From assembly GCA_963513935.1 (NCBI GenBank), contig OY740765.1, positions 120,533,362 to 120,597,361 on the forward strand: a stretch of DNA of 64,000 nt. Reading direction: 5' to 3'. Positions 1 to 12,070 of this stretch are shown one piece after another; the stretch's first letter is position 1, and the number at the start of each line of letters is the position of its first letter. The position numbers and the translations under genes were made by a program. The notes under the pieces were generated by a model. That model ran no database searches, was not told the origin of the DNA, and saw only the letters and a list, made by a program, of their open reading frames with translations. The DNA comes from Aphrophora alni (Eukaryota; Arthropoda; Insecta; Hemiptera; Aphrophoridae).

Positions 1-689
1 ATTGTATGACAAATCCACTGTTGTTTTGTTTTTTTTTAAATTGGCTGAAAAATAAACAAGATTTGGAATGTCTTCTCCGAGCGGGCATGGCTATGTTTTT
101 GTCTTCTTCAGAAAAGATTAATGGAACAACACAAATGGTTTTTTCTTAGTTACAATTTTAAATTGGATTATTATTCACATTTGTATATTAACAGTAACTG
201 TTTATTAACTGAAATTCTAGAAGTTGTAAAAAAAATGTCTATTATGAAATTAAATAAGTATGAGAATTGTTGTAGTTACTTAATGATAGTAGAAATTCAA
301 CAAATGATCTGTTATTATTACAAATAATAGATCACCGGACCAGTCTGCTGTTAATTTATCAACAATGAAACCAGAATTTTTTTCAGTTTGAAATAAACAC
401 TTACAGGACAAAAACACGGCCAGGCGGAAAATTCCAAATCATGTTTATGTTTCACCCAATTTTAAAAACAAAAGCAACTGTAGATTTGTCATACAATTTA
501 TTAAAAACAAGATGTTCTTGTAACTATTTTATAAAATGGCTACTTTTAAAGTTATTTCAATTTAAAAGCTTCGAATTGCCAACATTTTGTAACGAGTTGG
601 GTTAAAATAATGAAAACTAACATACTAACTGAAACTAACAATTAATTGTAACGATACACCCAAATTTTGGTTCTAGTCTGTAAAGCTTT
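1..689. other. AT-rich DNA, no gene seen
   Basis: No open frame here resembles a protein I know. The 68-codon open frame at 121-327 has AT-driven composition and no domain. Confidence 0.6.
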
Positions 690-860
690 TCTTAAAACAC
701 AATTTTTTTTATAGACATACGGACGGATAGATGGAGAATGAAATGAGACCCTCTGGTTGTACTACGTTTTTGGTTTCTTGTTACCCAAGGAACAATTCCC
801 CGACGTTTGTAAGGAGAGTTCAGAAACACCCTGTAGTAGTCTATATAGAGGTAAGTTATC
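690..860. repeat. Partial dispersed repeat ending near ACACCCTGTA
   Basis: Contains a GGACGGATAG tract, then 'ttacccaaggaaca...' and 'cagaaacaccctgta'. The same order (tgacccaaggaacc ... ggaaacaccctgta) recurs at about 30495-30555, so this is a half copy of the same element. Confidence 0.45.
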
Positions 861-1187
861 TACATTTATATCACCTAACTCTTTAAAGGACTTAATCCCG
901 AATACAAATACTAAAATTATTATTATTTTTATTACATTGTGGTGAGAAAATATTTTATTTAGCCGTTTTTATATATAGGACTCCCCGATTTTTAAACCCA
1001 TAAGATGTAGGCTAATTTAGAAATACAAATTAGAGGCACGGATAAAATACATTAACAAATAAATAGTACGGAATACACGGTAATTTTAGTAACTTTTTAA
1101 TAACATATTATACATTCGGTTCGAATTAAATAGTTAGAACCCAATGTGACATATGTTATAAAAAGTACATACACAAACTGTATCGCG

Positions 1188-1420
1188 TCTTGGTCGTCAT
1201 CGCCTAACAAAATAAGAAAGAAAAAAACATAAAATAAGACTCCTAGCCCTCGAATATTTTAATAGCTTGTGGGTCGAAAGAGAACAAGGGTTGGTTAATG
1301 GAGATCTGATAGGAATCATTAGGGGGATCTAACCCAAGACTACTTGACATGTAAAAAGGTGTACATCCAGTTAGGGACCCTTGGGATTTCTACGCCCGTA
1401 ATAACTATTGTGAGTCCTTG
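1188..1420 (-). repeat. Family A dispersed repeat, copy 1
   Basis: Reverse-orientation copy of a ~250-bp repeat found about 19 times in the window. Diagnostic blocks in order are 'gtcatcgcct', 'gaaagagaacaag', 'ttggttaa', 'gatctaacccaagactac', 'gtacatccag' and a final 'actattgtgag'. It has no coding capacity, no tRNA-type promoter boxes that I can see, and no inverted termini, so its class is unknown. Confidence 0.7.
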
Positions 1421-2103
1421 AAGACAAAATAACGAACTGATGGCTACCACCCAGCTTGTCACCTTTATCTAAAGTGAATGAGAGTTAAGCGAGCACGAAA
1501 AACCACATCCTCAATACGTAAGTATTTATTATGGTTTTAAAATGATTTGATAATGAAAGGTTGTTCATACTATTGATGTAATTTAATCGTAGCATACATA
1601 CAAATTAAGACACTCTCGTTATCAAAACTTATTTTAGAAACTAAAAGATTTATGTAATTTAAAGTTTTACTAGGAAATATCGTCTCTTTTCATATTTTGT
1701 ATATATATAATTTGAGTTTCCTACAGCATATAAAGCATACAGGCCATTTGTATCTGTGGAAGTGTATTTTATTAAATTATTTTACTTCTATGACCTACGT
1801 AATAAATAATTGTACATATTATACTTGGTATATATTCATCAGGATTGAAATTAAATATAGCTTGAATAGTAAAAACAATGATAATGTAATGTAATAACAG
1901 CAATATGTAGGAGATACACGCAATAACAGCTGGTCGTGATTTACCTTAATCAGGCGATAAATATCACATGATCATTATCTGGATTCTTTACCGGATTCAA
2001 ACTCCTGTTTCAGGCCTGATAAAGCTCAATTCAACTGTTTTAAGGTAGAATCTAGAAGTAAAATAAATTAATAACATACACTTTCACACTTTAAAATAGA
2101 AAG

Positions 2104-2138
<35 letters not shown>

Positions 2139-2624
2139 GTAGTAAATTATATTTTTATCACAAATTTAAGATAATAAAATAATAAAAGCACCCACTAAAA
2201 ATCGAGTAAATAATGAGTTTACAATCTTTTATTATTAAATTAAATCTAAATTACATATTCTATTCAAAAATTCATAAAATATGGTGCTTCTATTGAAAAA
2301 AATTAAGTTGCGAGGTTTCTATATTGGACTTTTCAAAAGTTGGATAATATATTTTCAAATCTGTTAAAAAGGTAGGTAAGGTTCCAAATTTAACGTTTTT
2401 TTTGTGTGTCTGTTATAGTTTTAGAGATGAACAGCCTGTTGGAACTGTGATTAACCATTAATAAATTATTTATTTAATAAGAAGTTGTAAATACTTCTTG
2501 GAATAAATGTATGCATGTATTTCTAAGACGAATTTAGAAATGTGAGATTATAATAAACAATGATAATTCAGATGTAGTGATGACCTATAAAAAGCCATGT
2601 AACCTTTTATAAAATTAAACGAGT
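1421..2624. other. AT-rich DNA with one (TA)n microsatellite
   Basis: The only structured element is a pure TA dinucleotide run at about 2105-2131. No gene was recognised in the rest. Confidence 0.6.
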
Positions 2625-2910
2625 TGATTGGGGCACCATCATACAATGCAATGCAAGCAGATCCTCTAAATGTATTGCCCAAAAGTTTCTTTCTTGAGCT
2701 TTGTAAGAAATGTTAAATTGTATTCATAAAGGGGTCTTACACAGTAGTGTAAGTTGTTTAAAACTGTCTAAACCTCTTAACTGTGTATGCCAATATACTC
2801 TCTTCACGTTGGCTAGGCCTCTAACAGATCTCGTAGATGTGTACATATTAAAAAGTTTGATGTTTTATGTTTTTGCAGGCGCTATTTTAATCGGTAGTGA
2901 GTATACTTTA
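2625..2910 (+). repeat. Family B dispersed repeat, copy 1
   Basis: Shares 'atacaatgcaatgcaagcagatc', 'ctaaatgtattgccca', 'gtaagaaatg(t)taaattgtatt' and 'ggggtcttac(a/c)cagtag' with 10258-10665, and more weakly with 6035-6260. The open frame 2710-2913 lies wholly inside the repeat and is not a gene. Confidence 0.6.
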
Positions 2911-3949
2911 TAGTTATTTTAGAATATACCCACACTGGTATTAAGGTGACGGATTAGGCCTAGTAGGGTCAGACGATCACACACACTACTTAGCACGGTG
3001 GGGATTATGTCAATCCCTCTTATCTTCTTCAACAATGTTAGGCCTATTGGGTTTGCTCCAAATGAAATGTAAAATAATTTATATTTTAAAGACCCAAGTA
3101 AAAATGAAGAGTAAAGTATTATTATATCCATTGAACTTATTTCGCGTTTCTTGAAAGAATCTGAAAGGAAATCAACTAAATTTAATGCTATCGAAATGAC
3201 GATTTAACGAATCTCGAAACATCAAAAAGCAGAATTACAAATGAAAAAAATGCGATGGTAGATAAAAAACACTAAAACCGGCGCATCACCCCATGAATAG
3301 CCTTGATCTGGTAGACGACTTTTCAATCGGATAATGTGTCTTTACCACATGGAAATTCCCGTCGCCGTTATTCTATCCTTCTCAACAAGAGTTCGCTGCT
3401 TATTGTATCTTCTCAATTTTCTCCTCACGAAGTTGGATCATCTCCGTAAGTGTATTAGCCCCCCCCCACCCAGTGGGATTGAACTTGAAATCTCTCACTC
3501 GTTAAGCCAGAGACATTAGAACAGCCGAAGGCTCTGCGATGGTAAATAGCTATCTAAAATAGGCAAACTGCCGTAAATGTTAGTCTGATACCGTTCTAAA
3601 TAACCTCTCGTATAATACTCTTTATTCAAAGCCCAAACCGTCAATCGTTGGGGAGGGGGGTGTTACATTATGACCAGCATGAAATTTTTACTCTGACGCG
3701 GAATAAATCTTATAAATAAAAGTTGGACAAACCGTGCATACGATTTGTTACATAATCATGTACAAAACTAAATAAGTAGTGTTTTTGTGTACGTTAAATT
3801 ACGCTACTTGGAAGTTTTAATACATTCCATAAATCTTACTTGTAAACTCAATATAGTTATTGTGTAGCACACATGAGACCAGGGAGTACACCATGAGCTG
3901 TTACCAAGATCGTTGGAACGCAGAATACAGAGCTAGAATGATCGATAGA
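2911..3949. other. No gene seen; possible tRNA-derived SINE tail near 3455-3560
   Basis: On the minus strand at about 3470-3490 the string AGTTCAATCCC resembles a pol III B box (GGTTCGANTCC). It is preceded by a tRNA-like stretch and followed by a C/G homopolymer. The A box is not convincing, so this is only a weak SINE candidate. The remainder is unremarkable. Confidence 0.35.
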
Positions 3950-4052
3950 TTACTGTCGGTTCCGGGCAGCGGTAGGCCCTACCACCCGAGGATGGTACTG
4001 TAGGATTCTTCGTCACACAACTATTCACAGGACATAGGTATTTTAGATCATA
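3950..4052 (+). repeat. Family C dispersed repeat, copy 1
   Basis: Ends in 'ggattcttcgtcac(a)c...ctattcac(a)g...acata(g/a)gtattttagatcatac', matched nearly base for base at 5725-5817. Confidence 0.55.
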
Positions 4053-4898
4053 CAAGATTTACGTCATATCCCTGAATGTTCGGCAGGAGATTCCTTGAAA
4101 GACGAGGCCAAACACAACTTTTTCTTGTGCACCATGTGAGGAATTGAATAACGTGATCTGGAAGTGGAAATAGAGCCTATAACACTAATGTGGCAGTATT
4201 TGCTGAGAATGTACCGAAACAAAAGAGAACAGAAGACGATTTTGTAACAACGTAATAAGACCAGAGGTGTGAAAGTCCAAACAAGCTGGAGCTCAAATGA
4301 GGACAAAAGAGGCACCACGTCGAAGTAATACGTAAGCGGTCCCGACGTGGGTCAACGCGTGTAGAAAAGAGTGGTTATTTTTAGTGTTTGGTAAAAAATA
4401 CAACATGCCCCACTGTCTCGTGCAAAAGAAGACCTTTGGAACCCTTTTGAAGAGTTTTCCGCTCTCTAACAAGGAAAAAAGAACATGGCGCAAGAATATT
4501 TACAGATATTAAATAAAATACCAACTACTCCATATGTCACAATAATAAAAGTTAAATGCTTTATAAATAGTATGTTTCTTGCAATATGATTGTAATTTAC
4601 TATTTATTTTTTTCACGGTGCGATGGTTGCAAATAATAGGCTGTACATGTAAATGTATCTGCTGGGTATTCTGGAATGCTGAAAACTTAAACTCTAAACG
4701 GACCTTTATCTCTAGCGGTGGACCTCTCTGGCTCGTGCGTCAATAGGTTGGAAACGTACACTACTATTGTTTATATTTTATTATAATTCACTGATGCATA
4801 TATATATATATATATACACACGTTTCGTGAAATTGACATTAAATTTTAGAAGAAATTTCAGGGAAAGTTTTTTCTTCCTCTTTAAAGAAAGAGGATCA
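4053..4898. other. No gene seen
   Basis: Includes a short TA run at about 4796-4816. The antisense open frames at 4064-4318 and 4293-4493 show no domain, signal peptide or codon bias. Confidence 0.55.
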
Positions 4899-5150
4899 TT
4901 TTAGTGAGTACAGGCTTGGCAATCCCAAGAGATTTTACCTGAATGTACACCTTTTCATGTAGTCTTGCATTAGATCTCTCCCTTTCATCTTTTCTTCAGG
5001 CCTCTCTTGACCACCTTTTGTTATTTTACGACCCTGATCTATTAGAGTATTGGGAGACTATTAATCTTTGTTTCATACTCGTTTCTTCTTTGTTTGATAA
5101 GGCGATGATGACTGAAAAGTTTCTCGCCATTAAACAACAAGAAAAAGTTT
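4899..5150 (+). repeat. Family A dispersed repeat, copy 2
   Basis: Forward copy: 'agtgagtacaggc', 'ttcatgtagtcttg', 'ctttcatctttt', 'cctctcttgacca', 'ttagagtattggg', 'aaggcgatgatgactgaaaagttt'. The 79-codon open frame 4943-5182 is a translation of this repeat. Confidence 0.75.
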
Positions 5151-5724
5151 TACTTAAAACCTCTGGGAAGTATAAAAATTAGTTGTACAAAAAGTTAGTT
5201 TTATTTGACTAATAAGTGTAGTCCAATTAATATTTTTCTGTTATTATTTATTCGGACTTATTTAAAAGTTGTGGGACTTTTTGGACACCCGTTATATAAC
5301 AACTATATCAGTTGGGATAGGGTAGAGGGAGAGAGTGCCAGTAAACTCTGTAGGGCGGTTTAATTTGCTTAACTGTGAGTTAAGTGCACTTCATTTGTTT
5401 CGCCAACTTGATAATTGCAAATACATGTAGCTTGTAGCACTAAGCATGTAGAGACACATTAAGGTTACTGCGCAACTTTACAGCGCAACAAGGTCTTCTT
5501 TGTTCCTTGCTCTCCTTTCTAGATTACATTTAATACTTTTAGGAAAATTACTAAGAACTAACTTGCCGTTGAACAATTGGTTGAGTCTGTCTGCACCGAG
5601 ATCGTATTCCTAAATTTTGTTTCATGTCATACCTATTTGTCCTTTAGGATAATATTTGTATGCAATCCTACGTCAGTGGAGCAAGAATCTAAGATCAGGG
5701 AGATGGACCGCTGATTAATAGCCT
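5151..5724. other. No gene seen
   Basis: AT-rich DNA; nothing recognised on either strand. Confidence 0.55.
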
Positions 5725-5817
5725 ATCGAATCTAGGCAGCTAGGTGACCAGAGGATTCGTTACTACAGAATTCTTCGTCAAGCAGCTATTCATAGAACAT
5801 AAGTATTTTAGATCATA
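5725..5817 (+). repeat. Family C dispersed repeat, copy 2
   Basis: Second copy of the block at 3950-4052, ending identically in 'gtattttagatcatac'. Confidence 0.55.
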
Positions 5818-6034
5818 CCTCCACAAGACGGTCTGTTCCACAAGATCGAATATCTACATCTGGAGGATCCCGGCGAATTTAGGGCTCCAAAAATTACACA
5901 ATTTAAAAAAATAATAATAATGATAAAAAGAAACAATAGAACACCAAAAGCTACTTTTCATTCCTTACTGTTTAAGGTGATAAATTTCTCAGTTATCATT
6001 GTTTTATAAAATAAAATTGATGAGCCACATAATG

Positions 6035-6260
6035 GTACTTACCCAGGCTCGTCATATAATGTAATACAATCAGATCTTCTAATTGTTTGTCTTTGTAGAT
6101 AATATTAAGACCCGCAAGATCAAGGGGTAATATCCAGTAGAGTAAGAAGTCTTCAACTCGCTACGCAGCCTAACTATACGAATATCACATTTTCTAGAAG
6201 ATCAGGGTTCGAAATTACCTGTAGTAGTTTCGAAATTTAATTGTAAAATGCCTACAGATC
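6035..6260 (+). repeat. Family B dispersed repeat, copy 2 (diverged)
   Basis: Retains 'gtacttaccca', 'gtaatacaatcagatcttctaa', 'aaggggtaat' and 'aatatcacattttcta' in the same order as 10258-10665, but with internal loss. Confidence 0.5.
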
Positions 6261-6465
6261 TTCAGGAAAAGTATTAAATGAACAGATTTGCTAAGAAAAT
6301 TATTTATTTACAATATAAAAAATATGAAATGGATAAAATCGGATGCATGCGTACTAGATATTTACTGAAGTAAATGAACGCAACTTAACCTAACCTATTA
6401 AAGCCTAGGAAAACCCGATATTCCAATCTCTGCCTGAAGTGCAACTGTCATTCTACATAATATAT

Positions 6466-6504
6466 AGTCAAAGTATGAAATATGTTTGATTTCATACTTT
6501 GACT
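6466..6504. repeat. Perfect 16-bp hairpin with 7-nt loop
   Basis: AGTCAAAGTATGAAAT (6466-6481) is exactly complementary to 6489-6504, separated by the 7 bases atgtttg. It lies in otherwise featureless DNA and could be a recent template-switch product. Confidence 0.85.
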
Positions 6505-8238
6505 GCCATAATTAAGACAATTAATTTATATAATGCCTAGACATTGTATTCAATCCAATTTAACACATTGCCGATAACATATACATATCTTCGAGGTCCA
6601 CTAAGACCTACCCAAAGTCAAGAAAGTAGTTACATACACAATTACGAGGTTCACAAAACCTGTGTAACAACTGTTTAAACTTAGGCAACGACCCTTGTTC
6701 TAACTAGCAATTTAACATTTTCTACCAGGTAAAAGAAACTAACTTTTAGGCATCACATTTAAAGGATCGGTTTACATTAAATTTTATGATCGGGTTAGAA
6801 CCGTGATGGCGCCTTTCAACTTATTTTATGATGTAATGATGTGTGGGCGAAAATCGCCTGCCTATGTTAATCTGTGTATCTAAAATTAACTTAATTCTAG
6901 TGTTAATTAACAAATAAAACTAAATCAAAACAACTCTTGCTTGTAAAAATTTAAAAATCTTTTTTATTTTATTCAGATATTACTAAAGTAAAACATATTA
7001 TAAAAGTAAGAATAACATTTGGAAATATAAAGGGCGGTCGAGCGAACGTTCGTTGTAAATAACCACTAATAATACGTAAACACATAAACAAAAATAAAAA
7101 CGACTCCCTGCTCGACAGTTGGAAAAAAAACTCTTTGAAAGTGATTTTAATTCAGCCATGAGAGTCGGATATATGACTGAACAAGAGGAATTATGCCAGA
7201 GGCATTTCGGTTGGGTGTATTTTTTGTAGTGTGTTTGTTTGCTACCCTAGATAGAAGCTCTGCAGATTTGAAAAATGAATCAGAAGGAAGATCAAAAAAC
7301 ATGAGAGGAACATTAATTGCGGGACTCCGAGCTCCCATCTCTCCTCCACCCTCCCTCCCTAAAAGGGAGAAATAATTGGACCCTTTAAAACATAAAAACC
7401 GTATGGTGAGTTTTCTCTATCTCTTGGCTATATAACGTTACACATATGCGGAGGGAGAGACCGCCTGGGGCAACCCGCCTTATTACGGAGTCTGCAATTA
7501 AATCTGGATGTGAAACTTTTGCATATAATGTGTCTAAGTATAAAGCAAAAGTAAAAGAGAAATACAGTATAGCACATCGATGATTCAAATGTATTAATTT
7601 TTTATATCGAAAGCTGAATCGTAGTGTTTTCATATTATCAATTCTGTCTTGTAATCTGTATTAGTTAACGATTCATTGAAGATCGGCCTTTTAAATTAAA
7701 TAAGTATTGTTTTAATTTTAGAGATTATATTAATTAATTAATTTTTATATTTATTTTCCTCGTTGCTGTTAACAAGTATTTAAAATTGCATAGAAAACGT
7801 CCAATGAATAATCTAATTTTAACAAATTTAAAATCAATTCTATATTCAAAATAAATTAACAATTAAAGAAAAATTTTATAAGCAACTACACTACCAGAAC
7901 AATAATAGGAAAACACACTGTGAAAATTAAAAGTTACACACAAGTGTATGAAAAAGCGAGACCATCCCTCTATTGCAGCTACAGCTTCTCCAAGAAAAAA
8001 TAACCCTATGAGGTTATGGAAATCCTCCACCGAGTAGGGCCTAATAGAATCCCAACACCGAGAGTTGCCTCTGGTCGTCTATTTCTAAGGTATAGTGATA
8101 GTTTTTTAATCCACAAAACTCCTGCCGAGGTCAAATTTTTATATTTGATTTTATCCCTGGTTTTATAATAAATCGTATATCCTTATTTAAATTTAAGATA
8201 ACACATTGTTGACAGATGTATACAGGGAAGTGTGAGTA
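6505..8238. other. No firm gene; one weak ORF at 7193-7375
   Basis: The + frame 7193-7375 (60 codons) starts with a hydrophobic segment (LGVFFVVCLFAT, residues 8-19) followed by a small-residue stretch that could be a secretory signal. It has no homologue that I recognise, and the opposite strand is open over the same bases. The GC-richer patch 7140-7380 may simply be an old repeat. Nothing else was recognised. Confidence 0.3.
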
Positions 8239-8240
8239 TA

Positions 8241-8800
8241 CGAGGTGCGACAATAAAGTAATGAGACTGATCGGTTAATATTTGGCAAACGATTTCCCGA
8301 TTAATGTTGGCTACTTCTGCAATCATTTTCACGGATAGTCTACGATCGGATCGTAGCCTACGATTTCACGTACCCTGGCCATGATCACGTCCTTCCGTGA
8401 GCTTGATGGTCTCCACTGCAGTATTTATCTTTAACATTCGTTCCGTCTTCAAAAAATATTTTATGTCTTCGAATAAAACTTGAGCCCTTGACATAACCTC
8501 ATTTTCAAAAGCCTTCTGAAGTATGCCATACGTTGTCGCATTCTTGCCCAGTTTAACACAAAAGAATTGGCATACCGTTACGCCATATTTCGCGATTCCA
8601 TTTCCGTAACAATAGACAAACACACGTGTTCGCTTATTACAGTACAACTCAATACTGCGCGGTAGCAACGATTTGCCGCTTGGACTAGAATTCGTCTAAC
8701 GATCAAGGTGAAAGATGGAGTGCATACGCAAGCTGTAGGATTGCCATGTCTTGCTAAAAAATATAAAAAATCAGTCTCTTTACTTTATTGTTGCACCTCG
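8241..8800 (-). mobile_element. Internally deleted mariner-type transposon
   Basis: The termini are near-perfect inverted repeats of about 31 bp. The left starts CGAGGTGCGACAATAAAGTA at 8241, and the right is its complement ending at 8800. Both are flanked by the TA target duplication expected of the Tc1/mariner superfamily (8239-8240 and 8801-8802). At 560 bp it is less than half an autonomous mariner (about 1.3 kb). It keeps the transposase N-terminal DNA-binding part and lacks the catalytic DDE/D region, so it could only have moved in trans. Confidence 0.85.
8265..8668 (-). pseudogene. Mariner transposase N-terminal remnant (HTH domain)
   Basis: Read on the minus strand, the segment around 8480-8560 gives FCVKLGKNATTYGILQKAF followed by NEVMSRAQV. 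This is the first helix-turn-helix of mariner transposases (the HTH_48 type, often FCVKLGKSATET..). A second block nearer the terminal repeat reads RSDRRLSVKMIAEVANINRE, matching the family's second HTH. The two blocks are in different frames, and the HKRF..GRE linker is corrupted. Catalytic residues are absent because the element runs straight into its terminal repeat. The 100-codon open frame 8366-8668 is only part of this remnant. It is not functional. Confidence 0.75.
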
Positions 8801-8802
8801 TA

Positions 8803-9179
8803 TCTCGTATTGTCGCAACTCCTTGAAAACATCTTTAAAAGATTTAATATTTTTTAAATTTTCTCACAAGTCTTACACCATATTTTTTTATTTTGAGTCA
8901 ACTTTGTACAATTTATTGTCCCCCACAATAAAACTATATACATGAAATCTCGACATATGAGCCCATATAAGGCTATCTATACAATGCTGAGACTTCCATA
9001 ATATTTTATGTTACTTGGTATATAAATTTCTGAATATAACTAGTTATAAATACTATTACCCTAGATGATAGGCTTAAAAATGCAAGGATATATTACGAAA
9101 AGATTGACCGAAAACAGACCAGATTAAATAAGTAAAAAGTACTCCTGTAAATGGTAACATAATACTAGGCTTATGGTTG
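8803..9179. other. No gene seen
   Basis: AT-rich DNA; nothing recognised. Confidence 0.55.
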
Positions 9180-9603
9180 GTAGTCACGAGGAACCTAACT
9201 CATTCTACACTTTTTTCATGAGCCTTCGGTTAAATCCTTCTCTTTCATCTTACCTATCAGGTCCCTCTTAACCAACTCTTGTTCTCCTCCTACCCTGAAG
9301 CAGAGTATTCGATAGCTAAAGGTCTTTATTTTAAGTTATTTTCTTCCCTTCCTATTAAGGCGATGACGACAGGTCCCACAAGGATTCTCTATATTGAGTA
9401 CGGAAGTGGCAATTCCGAGGACCCTAACTGGATCTACACCTTTGTTTCATTTCTTATCAGGTCTCTCTTGACCAACTCTTCTTCTCTTCCTACCCGGAGG
9501 CTATTATAGTATTCGAGAACTAGAAGTATTTGTTTTATGATATTTTCTTCCCTTTCTATACAAGGCAATGATGATTGAAAGGTTTTTGACTTTAAACAAC
9601 AAC
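9180..9603 (+). repeat. Family A dispersed repeat, two copies in tandem
   Basis: One copy spans about 9180-9372 and a second about 9395-9603. Both contain 'atcaggt(c/t)(c/t)ctctt(a/g)accaactctt' and 'aaggc(g/a)atgatga'. The 76-codon open frame 9279-9509 spans the junction and is not a gene. Confidence 0.75.
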
Positions 9604-10257
9604 AAAACTAGATCGCAAAACTAGGAGATTTTAGTATATCACGCTCAATCTCCAGATAAAAATTCGAATAAATGAAAATAATAGAACCAAAAAAAGGCAA
9701 CACGACTTGAAGGAAAATTGTAAGCTCAAAAATTAACCTGGAATTAGCAAATTATTAGCTTAAAAATGTTAAATGATTTTAAATATCATCCTAGTCTGCA
9801 ACTTGCAATGAAGTCATCTAGTAATAGGTTAAATACAAAAATTATATGAGGTAATCATCCTGCATAGGCGCTGTGGTTAGTGATTGATAAATATCATAAG
9901 TCAAAGAGGCTGCGCTCGAGGATTAGGGATGTTCCCCCTCTAGAGCTTAACTTGTTTATACGATTTAATTGTTCGGACCGAACTGCTATGATAATATTTA
10001 TAACATATGAATATTTCTCTGTGAAAACTGACACCTTGTCTTGGAAGTGAGGAGGTAAATTTTTACTTCAAAGTGTAGATTAAGGCCATTCAATTTCTGA
10101 GTTAGAATGGGTCTTTTACTCTGATAGAGTAAGGTTTTCAGAAATGAACAACCTAATAAATAAAAAAACAATACAATTAAACAAATGCAAAATTAAACAC
10201 TGTCTATCATTGGTGGTTACTGCTTACATGGTATAATTTATATAATTAAAATAAGTT
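9604..10257. other. No gene seen
   Basis: AT-rich DNA; nothing recognised. Confidence 0.55.
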
Positions 10258-10665
10258 GTACTTACCCATTTTATCATGGTACTTAACCAGCTCGATCATA
10301 CACTGTAATACAAGCAGATCTTCTAAATGTAGTGCCCATAAGTTGGTTTCCTAGACCTTATAGGAAATGGTAAATTGTATTGATAGATGAAGGGGTCTTA
10401 CCCAGTAGTTAAGTTTATTTTGAATAGTTACAGAGATTTTCTGAATTTAGTAATCGTGTGTATGATTAGCGGACCTCGTAGATATGAATGTATTAAAAAG
10501 TTTCCATTCGCTTTGGTCGTGTCAGGATCTCAACCCTGGGGGGGGGGATCGAATATATACATGTGTGAAGTAACCTCCACTTAATTCGCTCTAGTCGGTG
10601 ACTCGATCCTGGGGATGTAACTATAAGAATATCACATTTTCTTGTTTGTTCTGGGTATTACATTT
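10258..10665 (+). repeat. Family B dispersed repeat, copy 3 (longest)
   Basis: Begins 'cttacccattttatcatgg', contains 'gtaatacaagcagatcttct' and 'aggggtcttacccagtag', and ends 'aatatcacattttct'. It holds a G10 tract at about 10539. The open frame 10387-10584 is inside it. Confidence 0.6.
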
Positions 10666-11185
10666 TTGACCATAACTTTGATATAATGTCATCGTAGAAA
10701 TGTGTCGTTGATACTATTACATTCAGAATTGTAATCTACAGAAGTTTATTTCATTTAATGTGTTATTAGTTGAATAACACACGAGATAGGAAGAAAAAAC
10801 TCGTTGACATGACCGCTGTTTCGACTTTTCAATTCCATTTATCTGAATTTCAATCGATTCTACATAAGCACACCTTTATAAAATAATATGTTGTATTTAA
10901 TTTTTTGAAACCGCTATCGTAAGTTACTTCTACAGACAACAACCACAACGGACGGACGGACAGCATGTAAAAAAATCATTTTCTGAGGCTATGAAACGCG
11001 ATGATCGGTCGGAAAAAGGTTAAAATTACCAACCTTAACCTATACTTTGTATACTGATTAAGTAATATACAAAACGAAAAAATTCACGAAAATAGTTTAA
11101 TTACAGAATTAATTTTATTTCTGAGGAATTGTTTAAAAGTGGAGTTATGAATGACGTTGATTCTCTACTGATTTTTTAATTGATA
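10666..11185. other. No gene; short GGACGGACGGAC tract
   Basis: The tract at about 10950-10962 and the text after it resemble the 'acagacagacagacgg' block at about 33018, suggesting the 3' tail of a non-LTR element. Confidence 0.35.
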
Positions 11186-11899
11186 ATGGATTTTTATCCC
11201 CTCCATTTAAATTGTTCTTTATCAAATGTAGAATCGCTACATTTATCAAACGCAATATGGTTGTTTCAGGAATATTATAATTTAACTTTAAACGGTCAAA
11301 TAGATAATGAAACATTGAATTTTATGTAACAAAACGATGTGATGTCATGGACGATTTTAATAATTTTCGTTTTGTAAATTCTTGGCAAGAGAGGAAATTA
11401 AATGACATTATGCTGCTGTTGTAAATAATTATGTAAATTTAGTTAATTACGCTTTTAATGTTTGGGAGAAATATGAAGATATCACCTTCGAGCATGATTG
11501 AATTAACCCAGATATATTAATTTCAAGTAAAAGAGGAAACCATTATTACCAGAAAGAAAATTATAAGCTATGTACTAATCCGTTAGATGGTAAAGATCAT
11601 ATTGTGTGTCATGCATTTATCCTTCTGTAATTGATTCGATTAGAGAAATACATATGGATTTTGATGAAAATTGGTGTCTAGAAATGGATATGGAAAATTG
11701 TAAAAATCGTCAAGAAACAAGGTTACTTTTTGTTTTATTGCATGAAATAGGACATGTTCTAGCGATTAACCATACTAATGTGCGAAAATCTGTTGTGCAC
11801 AATTTTTTTAATGGTAATAAAAATTATTTGGAAGGAGATGATATTTTACCAATCCAAAGGTTATACGTATCTAAAAGAACAACTGAAACACCACTTTAA
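11186..11899 (+). pseudogene. Matrixin-type (matrix metalloprotease-like) pseudogene, intronless
   Basis: The only long open stretch is 11606-11899. It contains HEIGHVLAINHT at about 11741-11776, which is the zinc-binding HExGHxxxxxH site of metzincin proteases of the matrixin branch. The usual Gly before the third His region is Ala here. Upstream of the zinc site is the acidic D-F-D-E-N-W block that precedes it in matrixins. From the ATG at 11186 the other frames give a peptidoglycan-binding-like prodomain helix and a cysteine-switch-like region near 11330-11350. These are interrupted by several stops and frame changes, so the gene is dead. All parts lie contiguously without introns. Animal matrixin genes normally have introns, while viral and retrocopied ones do not. 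The opposite-strand neighbour at 12367-13197 suggests a virus or large DNA element origin, but a retrocopy of a host gene is possible. Confidence 0.7.
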
Positions 11900-12070
11900 G
11901 AATGACAACTTTAATGACGGAATTTTCTAGCGGAACAACTATGGGAACGGTTATAGATCAAGAAAAGGAATTATGCGAATTACGACGATTAAATGCATTT
12001 TTAATTGAAAATCAAAAATGTAACTTTTTCATAGAAAATGGTTTAGGATTAGCCTACACCATTAAAAACT
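11900..12070 (+). pseudogene. Short reading frame downstream of the metalloprotease, unrecognised
   Basis: A frame open from about 11900 to the TAA near 12070 follows the protease stop directly and includes ELCELRRLNAFLIENQ, predicted helical. It may be the protease's original C-terminal extension after a premature stop, or a separate small gene. I do not recognise it. Confidence 0.3.

Noticed and set aside
4943..5182. Frames of 60-80 codons at 4943, 9279, 28342 and 60456 that look alike
   Set aside because: All are translations of family A repeat copies; the similarity is of DNA, not of conserved protein.
7193..7375. Possible secreted peptide with a signal-like N-terminus
   Set aside because: Not called as a gene: both strands are open, there is no second exon or cleavage-site pattern I trust, and no known family.
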